DNA of 37,007 bases, taken from NCBI GenBank assembly GCA_024641635.1, contig JAHECS010000012.1, positions 31,464-68,470 of the forward strand. Direction: 5' to 3'. The position numbers and the translations under genes were made by a program. Shown here piece after piece: positions 1 through 7,826 of this stretch (within the stretch, counting starts at the first letter, position 1; each line of letters opens with the position of its first letter). Below the pieces are notes generated by a model. That model ran no database searches. It saw nothing but the letters and a program-made list of their open reading frames with translations, and had not been told where the DNA came from. This stretch comes from Actinomycetes bacterium (GTDB lineage: Bacteria; Actinomycetota; Actinomycetes; S36-B12).

Positions 1-529
1 CGCTGTTGGAGGCCGGGCACTGGGTCGATCCCTCGCCCACGATCGTCACGTCAGCGGGACCGGCCGTCTTGGTGTCCTCCGAGTACGGCACTCCGGTGTA
101 CGAGCACTGGTCGAAGGCGTAGAGGAACGAGTCCGGGGTCATGACGTAGCGGCCGTCGGCCAGCCCCGTCCTGCTGTTGTTCTCGGGGTCGAGGCTCGCG
201 GACACCGTGCTGAAGATCGCCGCGCCCGCGAATGCGAACAGGATCCCGGCGATGACACTGAGGATGATCCCGGCGATCCCGAGCCAGAAGCCCGTCTTCG
301 CGACACCGCCGTTGTCGGCAAGCCCCTGCTTGGCCTTGTTCATGCCCATCCAGCCGAAGACGATCGCGAGGATCGAACCGATCGGGCCAAGGCAGAAGAA
401 CTGCAGGATGCCCATCACCAGGGCGGTCGTACCGAGGCCGTTCTGCGGGGTGGGGCCCTGCGGACCGGGGGGCGGCATCGGCGGAGGGGGGCTGGCGCCC
501 GGGGGCGGAGGAGGGGTCTGGTCGCTCAT
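1..529 (-). CDS. DUF4190-type small membrane protein (3' end outside window)
   Basis: The reading frame starts at ATG 527-529, preceded by GGAAGGA, and runs off the left edge after 176 codons, so the C-terminus is missing. The first 30 residues are a Pro/Gly-rich cytoplasmic stretch. Two hydrophobic segments follow (about residues 33-60 and 80-110), separated by a short loop with a GWMGMNKAKQG-like sequence, as in the DUF4190 family, where two helices flank a Gly-Lys loop. After the second helix comes a polar, presumably extracellular domain with two cysteines (in DQCSYTG and TQCPASN) that could form a disulfide. The family has no settled function; a signalling or envelope role is a guess. 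It is the last of three minus-strand genes. Family assignment is by eye from the two-helix layout. Confidence 0.75.
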   Translation of the reverse strand, partial: MSDQTPPPPPGASPPPPMPPPGPQGPTPQNGLGTTALVMGILQFFCLGPIGSILAIVFGWMGMNKAKQGLADNGGVAKTGFWLGIAGIILSVIAGILFAFAGAAIFSTVSASLDPENNSRTGLADGRYVMTPDSFLYAFDQCSYTGVPYSEDTKTAGPADVTIVGEGSTQCPASNS

Positions 530-625
530 GGTCTGTCCTTCCGTCGCTGACCGGAGTGACTCCTCCACCATGGCAGGTCCGAAGACGGGTTGCCCGTCGA
601 GCACCCCAACCAGACGGCGGGCCGA

Positions 626-1693
626 CTACTCCTCTGCGGTCAGCGCCCAGAAGCGCCAGCCGTCATGCTCGATGTCGAGTTCGACCGTCCGCATTCCGGC
701 GGCCGTGGCGTACGCCTGCAGCGTGCGCGGACGCATCACGGTGCCGGTGGCCGCCGTCGGCTGGCTGGCCATCGAGTCGGGCAGGCAGACCAGGAGGCTG
801 TATCCGTACATGATCCGCTCGAGCGGGTCTCCGGGCACCGCGTACTCGTCCGCAACCTTCATGTCCGCCACGAGAGCCACGCCGCCCGGCGCGAGCGCAC
901 GTCTGGTCGCCGAGAGGACGCCGATCGGGTCCGGCACGTCGTGCAGCATCTCCGCGAGGATCGCCAGGTCATAGGTCCCCGGCATCGCCGCGTCGATGCC
1001 CGACAGGTGGGCGGAGACCCGGTCCGCGAGTCCGTGGTCGGTGACGTTCCGCGTTGTCATCTCGATGCTCGGAGCGTCGACGTCGAACGCGTCCACGGCT
1101 GCTGCCGGGAAGGACCGGGCCAGCCCGATGGACGCCCAGCCGTACCCGCAACCCACATCGGCGGCACGACCGCCCGCGTCGAGGCGGGCCGCCGCCCTGG
1201 GCAGGTGCTCGCGCACCCACGCACCCGTGAAGTCGCGAAGCTGGAGGCGGTTGGCATCCCCCTGGGCGTCGCGCATGTCGGCGTCGTGCTCGGACCACCC
1301 CACGCCGTGACCCCCGCGATAGGCCCGCTCCAGGGCCCGGAGCGCAGCGGCCGCGGAAACGGCCTGCCGCAGGAAGGGCGTGAGGTACGACGGGGACTCC
1401 GGGTCGACGAGCACCTCCCGCACACCCGGCGCCAACGAGAACCGATGGGTGCCGCCTTCCGTCACAGCGACGTTCAGGAGTCCTGCGGACCCCATGGCCT
1501 CGAGCCACTCGTGCGCATACCGCTCGTGGAAGTCACACGCCGATGCGAGGCCGCCAGCATCCACTCCAGCCTCGCCGGCCTCAGCAATCGCGGACCAGCA
1601 CCCAAGCCGATCGCCCAGGACGATGACGCACGCGTCCATCGAGGCAAGGAGCATGTCCGACACGCGATCGACGACTGGGGCAGCGGCGTCCAT
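626..1693 (-). CDS. SAM-dependent methyltransferase with N-terminal winged-helix domain
   Basis: This is a class I methyltransferase of about 355 residues. Motif I is clear at residues 177-190 (ADVGCGYGWASIG), followed by an acidic end of strand 2 (DAFDVD) and a motif IV-like LAILAEMLHDVPDP. The first 110 residues look like the helical/winged-helix dimerisation domain of plant-type O-methyltransferases, and the RALAPGG stretch is typical after motif IV. I start at ATG 1691-1693 because GGAG lies five bases upstream; the open frame continues further to 1756 but without a ribosome site. The substrate cannot be read from sequence. It lies 110 bp downstream of the alpha/beta hydrolase on the same strand, so co-transcription is possible. 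Confidence 0.85.
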   Translation of the reverse strand: MDAAAPVVDRVSDMLLASMDACVIVLGDRLGCWSAIAEAGEAGVDAGGLASACDFHERYAHEWLEAMGSAGLLNVAVTEGGTHRFSLAPGVREVLVDPESPSYLTPFLRQAVSAAAALRALERAYRGGHGVGWSEHDADMRDAQGDANRLQLRDFTGAWVREHLPRAAARLDAGGRAADVGCGYGWASIGLARSFPAAAVDAFDVDAPSIEMTTRNVTDHGLADRVSAHLSGIDAAMPGTYDLAILAEMLHDVPDPIGVLSATRRALAPGGVALVADMKVADEYAVPGDPLERIMYGYSLLVCLPDSMASQPTAATGTVMRPRTLQAYATAAGMRTVELDIEHDGWRFWALTAEE

Positions 1694-1803
1694 GGCACTC
1701 CGATCTGGAGGAGAGCTGCTGGCCGCGGTCACGAGACCGCGCTCCCGAAGGGCCAATCATCCACCCGGCCGGGACTCCGGTCGATAGCCGCGGACGGGGC
1801 AGT

Positions 1804-2691
1804 TCAGTCGCGCAGGAACCGCTCCCAGGCAGCCGCGACGAACTCGGGGTGCTCCATCTGGGCGACATGCCCGCAGTCCGGCAGGACGACGACATGGGCG
1901 TCGCGGAAGTGACGGGTGACTCGGTGCGCGCTGCGTGCGTCCACCAGCGGGTCCTTGCGTCCGTACACCACCAGCGTCGGGCAGGTCACCCGCTCCGCCA
2001 GCTTCCAGGGTCGGTTCGGCCCGACGTCGACGAAGGTGCGCAGCAGGCCGCGAAGGGTGCCGAGGAAGGCCTCCGACCGGTACGGCAGGTGGTCGCCCTT
2101 CTCCACCTCCTCGATCGCCTCGGCGAGACGCTGCGGCGGGACCCTCGACGGATCCGCGAAGGTGACGTCGATCGTGCCGCGCACGCGACCACTCGCGTCC
2201 GTCTCCAGGTACTTGGGGATGAGCCGCTCTCCCACGCCGGGCACCGCGATGACCGGAAGATGGATGTTGGAGCGGGTCGCGAAGAGCGAGGGCAGCGCGG
2301 GCGAGACCAGCGTGAGGGTCGCCACGAGATCGGGTCGGCGGGCCGCCAGCTGAAGGGCCACCGATCCGCCGAGCGAGTTCCCGAAGAGGTGGACCGGGGA
2401 GCCGATCCTGTCGATGAGCTCCACCAGACCGCGCGCATGGCCGGCGGGAGTCATGTCCCCGTCCCTCGGCGGCGGCGAGTAGCCGAAGCCGCCCAGGTCG
2501 GGGGCCCAGCCGGACACGGACGGCTGGAGCAGGTGCATGAGATCGGTCCAGTTGAGGGACGAGCCGCCCAAGCCGTGGACGTACACCGCCGGCGGGAGAT
2601 CCGCTTTCGTCCCAGGCGCGTGGCGGACGCTCAGGGTCCGTCCCGGCAGCGACAGCTCCTCGCGGGGCCAGGCGGGAAGGGGCTCGGTCAC
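1804..2691 (-). CDS. alpha/beta-fold hydrolase
   Basis: This 295-residue protein has the whole alpha/beta hydrolase signature: an oxyanion-hole HGLGGSS at 39-45, the nucleophile elbow GNSLGG with Ser106, an acid in YGRKDPLVD and the catalytic His in CGHVAQMEHP near the C-terminus. A lid-like insertion with many basic and acidic residues sits between residues 135 and 210. The likely reaction is hydrolysis of an ester, amide or C-C bond; the substrate is unknown. The open frame extends upstream to about 3696, but that part is antisense to the TetR gene. The GTG at 2689-2691 is the sensible start and is 75 bp from the divergent TetR gene, which may control it. Confidence 0.88.
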   Translation of the reverse strand: MTEPLPAWPREELSLPGRTLSVRHAPGTKADLPPAVYVHGLGGSSLNWTDLMHLLQPSVSGWAPDLGGFGYSPPPRDGDMTPAGHARGLVELIDRIGSPVHLFGNSLGGSVALQLAARRPDLVATLTLVSPALPSLFATRSNIHLPVIAVPGVGERLIPKYLETDASGRVRGTIDVTFADPSRVPPQRLAEAIEEVEKGDHLPYRSEAFLGTLRGLLRTFVDVGPNRPWKLAERVTCPTLVVYGRKDPLVDARSAHRVTRHFRDAHVVVLPDCGHVAQMEHPEFVAAAWERFLRD

Positions 2692-2754
2692 GTGGGCAGC
2701 GTACGACGAGCGCCGGGCGGTCGCGGAACCACCCGAATCGTTGTTACCCGTGAG

Positions 2755-2760
2755 TAGGCT
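2755..2760 (+). promoter_or_regulatory. putative -10 element of a leaderless TetR mRNA
   Basis: TAGGCT fits the actinobacterial TANNNT -10 consensus and is followed by exactly six bases before the ATG at 2767, so transcription would start at or next to the start codon. No ribosome site precedes that ATG. The same spacing recurs at 15404-15409 and 20764-20769. Confidence 0.45.
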
Positions 2761-2766
2761 GTCCTG

Positions 2767-3429
2767 ATGACCACCACCGAGAGCGGCGGGAGCGGGTCGG
2801 CCGTCAACGGGTCCACCCGTGCCCCTCGGCTGCCCCGAGAGCAGCGCCGCCAGCAGGTGCTGGCAGCCGCCCTCGACGTGTTCTCCACGGCCGGCTACCA
2901 CGCGGCGTCCATGGACGAGATCGCCGAGCACGCCGGCGTGTCCAAGCCGGTCCTCTACCAGCACTTCCCCGGCAAGCTCGACCTCTACCTCGCCATCCTC
3001 GACGCGGGCATCGAGGACCTCATGGCCGCCTCGAGCGACGCACTCACCGGAACGACGGACAACCGCCTGCGGGTGAGCGCCATGACCAACGCGTACTTCG
3101 CCTTCGTCGAGGATCCGGCCGGCGCGTTCCGTGTCGTCTTCGAGAGCGACCTCGCGAACGAGCCTGCCGTCCGGCAACGGGTCGATGCCCTCGACACGGC
3201 CGTCGCACGGCTCATCGCCGACGTGATCGCGGAGGACACCGGTCTCAGCGACGCGCAGGCCCTGATCCTGGCCTCCGGCATGCAGGGCATGACGCAGGTC
3301 GCGGCCCGGCGGTGGCTGCGGGACGGCTCCCCCGGAACCACCCGCGCCGAGGCGGCCGAGCTCATCTGCGATCTCGGGTGGCGCGGCATCAGCGGGTTCC
3401 CGCTGACGCACCCGCCGCAGGCGGAGTAG
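2767..3429 (+). CDS. TetR/AcrR-family transcriptional regulator (Rv3208-like)
   Basis: A 220-residue one-component repressor. Residues 22-70 form the TetR helix-turn-helix: REQRRQQVLAAALDVF, then YHAASMDEIAEHAGVSKPVLYQHFPGK. The rest is an all-helical ligand and dimer domain. It diverges from the alpha/beta hydrolase and is followed after 103 bp by DUF3107. That order (TetR, DUF3107, ferritin-like, DEAD helicase) is conserved in actinomycetes, where the M. tuberculosis counterpart is Rv3208. The 18-residue Gly/Ser/Thr-rich extension before the helix-turn-helix is likely disordered. The start has no Shine-Dalgarno and looks leaderless. The ligand is unknown; autoregulation and control of the divergent hydrolase are inferred. 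Confidence 0.9.
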   Translation: MTTTESGGSGSAVNGSTRAPRLPREQRRQQVLAAALDVFSTAGYHAASMDEIAEHAGVSKPVLYQHFPGKLDLYLAILDAGIEDLMAASSDALTGTTDNRLRVSAMTNAYFAFVEDPAGAFRVVFESDLANEPAVRQRVDALDTAVARLIADVIAEDTGLSDAQALILASGMQGMTQVAARRWLRDGSPGTTRAEAAELICDLGWRGISGFPLTHPPQAE

Positions 3430-3532
3430 CCGCTGCGCTGTCGGCGAACCGGGCTCGCCCCGGTGGCCGGAATGCCTAGGCTGCTGACACGATGGGCTCA
3501 CGACGAGCCATCGATCCCGGAAGGACGACGCT

Positions 3533-3754
3533 GTGGAGATCAAGATCGGCGTGCAGGACACCCCGCGCGAGGTGACCCTGGACAGCAACGACACGTCCGA
3601 GCAGGTCATCGCGGCCGTCAACGAGGCGTTGGCGGGCGACGGACTGCTCACGCTGGTCGATGACCGCGGACGCACCGTGATCGTCCCCGCGGCCAAGATC
3701 GCCTACGTCGAGGTCGGCGCGAGCAGCAAGGGTCGCGTCGGCTTCGGCTCCTAG
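3533..3754 (+). CDS. DUF3107 family small protein (TB9.4-like)
   Basis: A 73-residue protein beginning with GTG at 3533, preceded by GGAAGGA with seven-base spacing. Its sequence (MEIKIGVQDTPREVTL near the start, then a mixed alpha/beta pattern ending in IAYVEVG and a short basic tail KGRVGFGS) fits DUF3107, typified by M. tuberculosis Rv3208A/TB9.4, a protein known for T-cell antigenicity but without a defined biochemical role. It sits between the TetR regulator and the convergent ferritin-like gene, as in mycobacteria. A TAGGCT at 3477-3482 could be its own -10 element. Family call is secure from sequence and synteny; function is open. Confidence 0.88.
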   Translation: MEIKIGVQDTPREVTLDSNDTSEQVIAAVNEALAGDGLLTLVDDRGRTVIVPAAKIAYVEVGASSKGRVGFGS

Positions 3755-3785
3755 TCCCAGGAGCAGCGCCGCGAGTCGTGCGGGC

Positions 3786-4484
3786 TCAGGCCGCCAGGCC
3801 GAGTGCGGCCATCCGGCGGGCATGGTTGTCGGTGAGCCGCGCCAGCATGCGTCCGATCTCGGCCAGGTCCGTCCCCGGACGGTCCACGCCGCCCACGAGC
3901 AGCGTGGAGAGGGCGTCGCGCTCCGCCGCAACGCGCTGCGCCTGCGAGAGTGCCTCGCCCACCAGTCGGCGCCCCCACAGGGCCAGGCGGCCACCGACCC
4001 GCGGGTCGTCCTGGATAGCACTGCGAACACGGTCGACGATGAAGGCGGACTGGCCCATGTCGTCGCACACGCTGTCCACCAGCGCGCGCGTGTCATCGTC
4101 GACGTAGACGGCGATCTCCCGGTAGAAGTCGGTGCCGATCCCGTCGCCCACGTACGCCTTGACCAGGCCCTCGAGCCAGTCGCTGGGCCGCGTCTGCGCG
4201 TGGAACTCCTCGTACGCGCGCCGGAACGGCCCCATGGCCTCCTGTGGGTCGACGTCGAGCTCGGCGAGCCGGTCCCGCAGCGCGAGGAAGTGCCGGTACT
4301 CGGCGGTGGCCATCCCGGCCAGCGCGGCCTTGTCGTCGATGGTGGGCGCCATGGCCGCATCCGCGGCGAGCCGCTCGAACGCGGTCAGCTCCCCATAGGC
4401 GAGCACGGCGATCAGGTCGACGACGGCGGCGCGATAGTCCGGATCGGTCTCCAGCGCCGACGACGGCGGTCCCTGTTCGGTCAT
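3786..4484 (-). CDS. ferritin-like fold protein, MiaE-type (Rv3210c-like)
   Basis: A 232-residue, mostly helical protein. The first helix carries acidic residues in YGELTAFERLA (Glu32, Glu37) and a second helix has the ExxH motif AEYRH (Glu62, His65), the iron ligands expected in a ferritin-like diiron bundle. The second half (VGDGIGTDFYREIAVYVDDDTRALV) should supply the remaining ligands. Actinobacterial members are often annotated as tRNA 2-methylthio-isopentenyladenosine hydroxylase-like because of similarity to MiaE, but this is not demonstrated. It is convergent with DUF3107 and divergent from the helicase gene, matching the Rv3208A-Rv3210c-Rv3211 arrangement. Start ATG at 4482-4484; a TAGCCT lies nine bases upstream, so a very short leader is possible. 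Confidence 0.85.
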   Translation of the reverse strand: MTEQGPPSSALETDPDYRAAVVDLIAVLAYGELTAFERLAADAAMAPTIDDKAALAGMATAEYRHFLALRDRLAELDVDPQEAMGPFRRAYEEFHAQTRPSDWLEGLVKAYVGDGIGTDFYREIAVYVDDDTRALVDSVCDDMGQSAFIVDRVRSAIQDDPRVGGRLALWGRRLVGEALSQAQRVAAERDALSTLLVGGVDRPGTDLAEIGRMLARLTDNHARRMAALGLAA

Positions 4485-4565
4485 GGTGGGCTCAGGCTAC
4501 CGAGGCGGCCACGGTAGAGTTCGCACAACATCACAAGCGTGATGATCGAGTAGCAGGAGTACCCC

Positions 4566-6170
4566 CTGAGCAACGCAACAACGGACGAAACGGCCGTATC
4601 GGCCCCCCAGACCTCCTCCGTGGATCCCACCTCCGCCCCGACGTTCGTCGAGCTCGGCGCCGATCCACAGCTTGCCGCGGCCCTCGAGGCCGACGGCATC
4701 ACCCACGCCTTCCCGATCCAGCAGCAGTGCATCCCACTGGCCCTCAAGGGCACCGACCTCATCGGCCAGGCCAAGACCGGCACGGGCAAGACCCTCGGCT
4801 TCGGCATCCCCTTGCTGCAGCGCATGGTCGCCCCCGCGAACCCCGAGTACGCCGACCTGCCCGCCGACGCGCAGGGCAAGCCGCAGGCCCTCGTCGTGTG
4901 CCCCACGCGCGAACTCGGCCTCCAGGTGGCCACCGACATCGAGCGCGCGGGCCGAATCAAGGGGGTCCGCGTCCTCGCCATCTACGGCGGCCGCGCCTAC
5001 GAGCCGCAGATCGATGCCCTGGAGAAGGGGATCGACGTCGTCGTGGGCACCCCCGGCCGCATCATCGACCTGGCCAACCGGCGCGACCTCGACCTCTCCC
5101 ACGTGCGAGTGCTGGTCCTCGACGAGGCCGACGAGATGCTGGACATGGGCTTCCTCCCCGACGTCGAGCGCATCGTGGCGATGATCCCGACCGAGCGGCA
5201 GACGATGCTGTTCTCGGCCACGATGCCCGGGCAGATCGTCAACCTCGCCCGCCGCTACATGCACCAGCCCATGCACCTTCGGGCCGCCGACATGGGCGAC
5301 GAGAACGCCACCGTTGACGCGATCGAGCAGCATGTCTGGCGCGTCCATCCCATGGACAAGGTCGAGCTGCTGGCCCGCATCCTGCAGTCCGAGGGCCGCG
5401 ACCTGGCGATGATCTTCACGCGCACGAAGCGCAAGGCCCAGCGGGTGTGCGACGACCTCACGGAGCGCGGCTTCGCAGTCGGCACCGTGCATGGCGACCT
5501 CGGCCAGGGCGCGCGCGAGCAGGCGCTGCGCGCCTTCCGGACCGGCAAGGTGGACGTGCTCGTCGCGACCGACGTCGCCGCACGCGGCATCGACGTCGAC
5601 AACGTCACCCACGTGGTCAACTACGAGTGCCCGGATGACGAGAAGACGTACCTGCACCGCATCGGGCGCACCGGCCGAGCCGGTCACTCAGGTACCGCGG
5701 TGACGTTCGTGGACTGGGAGGACATCGCCCGCTGGCAGATGATCGACCGGGCGCTCAAGCTGCCGTTCAAGGACCCCATCGAGACCTACTCGACCAGCGA
5801 TCACGTGTACACGGGCCTCAAGATCCCGGCCGGCACGAAGGGCACGCTGCCAAGGTCGGCGCGGACGCGCGAGGGACTTGCCGCCGAGGCGGTCGAGGAC
5901 CTCGGCGAGACCGGGAAGAAGCGGAAGCCGGAGCACAGCGGGCGAGATGACAAGCGTCACGGTGGCCACAAGGGCGACCACGACAAGCGTCACGGTGGCC
6001 ACAAGGGCGACCACGACAAGCGTCACGGCGAGAAGCGGAACGACGGCAAGAAGCACGGTGAGCACGCCCCAGCGGTGGCCCGGACCGAGCCTGACCCCGA
6101 GTCGAAGCCACGTCGCGCGCGACAGCGTCGCCGCACCCGGGGCGGCGAGCCCGTCACGCCGTCGGAGTAG
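4566..6170 (+). CDS. rhlE: DEAD-box ATP-dependent RNA helicase (RhlE-type), likely CTG start
   Basis: Numbered from the GTG at 4620, the helicase core shows motif I AKTGTGKT (51-58), Ia PTREL (95-99), II DEAD (168-171), III SAT (199-201), and later the ARGIDVDN and HRIGRTGRAG motifs of the second RecA domain. The tail (about residues 430-516) is basic and disordered with 11-residue repeats, then an Arg-rich end, likely for RNA binding. It should unwind structured RNA in ribosome assembly or mRNA decay. The GTG at 4620 lacks a ribosome site, while AGGAG at 4555-4559 is six bases before an in-frame CTG at 4566, with a stop just before at 4551; I therefore extend by 18 codons. The family name is from sequence and synteny with Rv3211. 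Confidence 0.9.
   Translation: MSNATTDETAVSAPQTSSVDPTSAPTFVELGADPQLAAALEADGITHAFPIQQQCIPLALKGTDLIGQAKTGTGKTLGFGIPLLQRMVAPANPEYADLPADAQGKPQALVVCPTRELGLQVATDIERAGRIKGVRVLAIYGGRAYEPQIDALEKGIDVVVGTPGRIIDLANRRDLDLSHVRVLVLDEADEMLDMGFLPDVERIVAMIPTERQTMLFSATMPGQIVNLARRYMHQPMHLRAADMGDENATVDAIEQHVWRVHPMDKVELLARILQSEGRDLAMIFTRTKRKAQRVCDDLTERGFAVGTVHGDLGQGAREQALRAFRTGKVDVLVATDVAARGIDVDNVTHVVNYECPDDEKTYLHRIGRTGRAGHSGTAVTFVDWEDIARWQMIDRALKLPFKDPIETYSTSDHVYTGLKIPAGTKGTLPRSARTREGLAAEAVEDLGETGKKRKPEHSGRDDKRHGGHKGDHDKRHGGHKGDHDKRHGEKRNDGKKHGEHAPAVARTEPDPESKPRRARQRRRTRGGEPVTPSE
5949..6022 (+). repeat. 33-bp in-frame tandem repeat in helicase tail
   Basis: Two identical 33-bp units (5949-5981 and 5982-6014) and a partial third from 6015 encode DKRHGGHKGDH repeated, within the basic tail of the DEAD-box helicase. 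The length is a multiple of three, so copy number can change without frameshift. Confidence 0.9.
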
Positions 6171-6182
6171 GTCGCACCCCGG

Positions 6183-6959
6183 TCACGTGACGTCGCCCCA
6201 TGCGTCGCCCAGTTCGGCAGCAAGGGTCCGGTAGTCGCCAGCGCCCTTCGAGGCCGTGGACGTCGCAAGGATGCTTCGCCCGGCGGCAGGCGCCTCCGCG
6301 AACCGGATGGAGCGGCTGATCGGACGGAACACCCGCACGCCGTAGCGGGGGCCCAGGTCCGCCAGCACGGCCTTGGCATGCGTCGTGCGTCCGTCGAAGA
6401 GGGTGGGCAGCACGCCGGCGATGCGCAGCCGGGGATTCGTCAGACGCTGGACGTCCGCGATCGTCTCCATGAGCTGGCCCACGCCCCGGTGGGACAGCGT
6501 CTCGCACTGGAGTGGGACGAGGACCGCATCCGCCGCCGTCAGGGCATTCACCGTGATGATTCCGAGCGACGGGGAGCAGTCCAGAAGGATCCAGTCGTAG
6601 GCCTCGCGAAGCGGCTCGAGTGCCTCCCGCACGACGAATTCGCGCCCGACCACCCCGGCCAGCGCACGATCGGCACCCGCCAGGTCGATCGACGCCGGGA
6701 GCAGGTCGACTCCGTCGGGGGTGGTCGTGATCAGGTCGGCCGTCGAACGGTCCGGTTCCGCGCTCATGAAGACCGTGGCGCCCGTCTCGTCGAGATCCTC
6801 CGGGTCCAGTCCCAGCGAGAAGGTCGCGCAGGCCTGCGCGTCGAGATCCACCACGAGCACCCGATCGCCCCGCTCGACCAGCGCCGCGCCGAGGTTCACC
6901 ACCGTCGTGGTCTTCCCGACGCCGCCCTTCTGGTTCGCCACCGCGAGGATCCGCACCAC
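6183..6959 (-). CDS. ParA/Soj-family ATPase
   Basis: About 258 residues with the deviant Walker A motif QKGGVGKTTT near the N-terminus, a Walker A' Asp in VVDLDAQ, and Walker B ILLDCSPSLG. These define the ParA/MinD family of dimerising ATPases that position DNA or protein cargo. There is no adjacent parB or parS-like cluster, so this is probably not the chromosomal segregation ParA. By position next to the RhlE-type helicase it matches M. tuberculosis Rv3213c, annotated as Soj-like. The protein begins at one of two consecutive GTG codons (6957-6959 or 6954-6956); neither has a ribosome site and a TAGTGT lies seven bases upstream, suggesting a leaderless message. It is convergent with the helicase gene, 12 bp apart. 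Confidence 0.88.
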   Translation of the reverse strand: MVRILAVANQKGGVGKTTTVVNLGAALVERGDRVLVVDLDAQACATFSLGLDPEDLDETGATVFMSAEPDRSTADLITTTPDGVDLLPASIDLAGADRALAGVVGREFVVREALEPLREAYDWILLDCSPSLGIITVNALTAADAVLVPLQCETLSHRGVGQLMETIADVQRLTNPRLRIAGVLPTLFDGRTTHAKAVLADLGPRYGVRVFRPISRSIRFAEAPAAGRSILATSTASKGAGDYRTLAAELGDAWGDVT

Positions 6960-6966
6960 GCCAAGG

Positions 6967-6972
6967 ACACTA
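6967..6972 (-). promoter_or_regulatory. putative -10 element of leaderless ParA-like gene
   Basis: TAGTGT on the minus strand matches TANNNT and is seven bases before the GTG at 6959, where no Shine-Dalgarno is visible. It lies in the 58-bp divergent region shared with the gene at 7018, next to the 8-bp palindrome TAGGCCTA. Confidence 0.35.
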
Positions 6973-7017
6973 GGCCTATCGTGATTGGGACGGCGGCGAG
7001 GGGGGTAGGACCGGGCC

Positions 7018-7407
7018 ATGATCGTGGAGTGGGCGCTGCCCGACGACCTCACCGCAGCCCGCGAGGCGCGAGTCCTCGTGTCGGAGGACCTCGGGCGGCG
7101 CGGCATCCCCGACGTGATCGCCGATGACGTCGTCCTCATCGCCTCCGAGCTCGCCGCCAACGCTGTCCGGCACGGCCAGCCGCCCGTCACGCTGCGTCTG
7201 GAGTTCGACGCGGATCGGGTCCGGGTCGTGGTGGGCAACCACGGATCCATGGCCGACCCGCACATCACCGCCGCCGGCGAGGAGCAGGGTCACGGGCGTG
7301 GTCTTGCGATGGTGGAGTCCCTCGCCTCGGACGTCGGCTGGTCCCGCGAAGGCGACCGGCTGGACGTGTGGGCCGACGTCAGCCTCGCCGGACCGGCACC
7401 TCACTGA
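7018..7407 (+). CDS. anti-sigma-factor-type ATP-binding protein (HATPase_c_2)
   Basis: A stand-alone 129-residue GHKL ATPase domain. The N box is in LIASELAANAVRHG (Asn and acidic residue for Mg-ATP), the G1-like box follows VVVGNHGS, and the G2-like glycines are in GHGRGLAMVESLA. This is the layout of RsbW/SpoIIAB-type serine kinases and the many short actinobacterial paralogues that act on anti-anti-sigma factors. No sigma factor or STAS-domain partner is next to it, so its partner is unknown. It diverges from the ParA-like gene by 58 bp and its last seven bases overlap the convergent Nudix gene. Start ATG 7018 follows a purine-rich stretch (GGGGGTAGGA). Confidence 0.85.
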   Translation: MIVEWALPDDLTAAREARVLVSEDLGRRGIPDVIADDVVLIASELAANAVRHGQPPVTLRLEFDADRVRVVVGNHGSMADPHITAAGEEQGHGRGLAMVESLASDVGWSREGDRLDVWADVSLAGPAPH

Positions 7408-7817
7408 CCCAGGACGCCCCAGCCGGTGAGGGCCTCGACGAGTCCCGCACTGGTGTCCAGGCCGCCCAGCTCGGACGGCTCGAACCACCCGACCTCAAGG
7501 GCATCGTCGCCCGCTCGCGGAACCCCAGCCCCCTCGAGGGACATGAGGTAGTCGCGGATGAGGTACACCGAGCCGCCGGGAGCGTCCCGGTGGACCTCGC
7601 CGACGAAACGGTCGACGGACGCCACCAGGCCGGTCTCCTCCTGCAGCTCGCGGCGGACGGCGTCGTGCCAGTCCTCCCCGGGCTCGACCCGACCCCCCGG
7701 CAGCGACCACTGGCCCTGGGCCGGCGGGTTCGCCCGTCGGATCAGCAGGAGCCGGTCACGCTCGTCGCGGACGATCGCGCCGACGCACGGCACGAACTCC
7801 TCACCCGTCGTTCCCAT
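7401..7817 (-). CDS. Nudix hydrolase
   Basis: A 138-residue Nudix domain protein. The Nudix box Gx5Ex7REUxEExGU is complete, beginning GGRVEPGEDWHDAVRREL and ending QEETGL, so the catalytic Mg-binding glutamates are present. Preceding strands (FVPCVGAIVRDERDRLLLIRRAN) and the PAQGQWSLPG segment are typical of the MutT/NTP-pyrophosphatase branch. It probably hydrolyses a nucleoside diphosphate linked to X or an oxidised nucleotide; the substrate is not predictable. It is 9 bp downstream of the acyl-CoA dehydrogenase and is the last gene of that minus-strand operon; because some Nudix enzymes act on CoA, a CoA-related role would suit the context but is only a guess. Confidence 0.92.
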   Translation of the reverse strand: MGTTGEEFVPCVGAIVRDERDRLLLIRRANPPAQGQWSLPGGRVEPGEDWHDAVRRELQEETGLVASVDRFVGEVHRDAPGGSVYLIRDYLMSLEGAGVPRAGDDALEVGWFEPSELGGLDTSAGLVEALTGWGVLGQ

Positions 7818-7826
7818 GCGGCCGGC

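Noticed and set aside
2692-3696. Extension of the alpha/beta hydrolase open frame upstream
   Set aside because: It is antisense to the TetR and DUF3107 genes and the GTG at 2691 gives a normal-length hydrolase.
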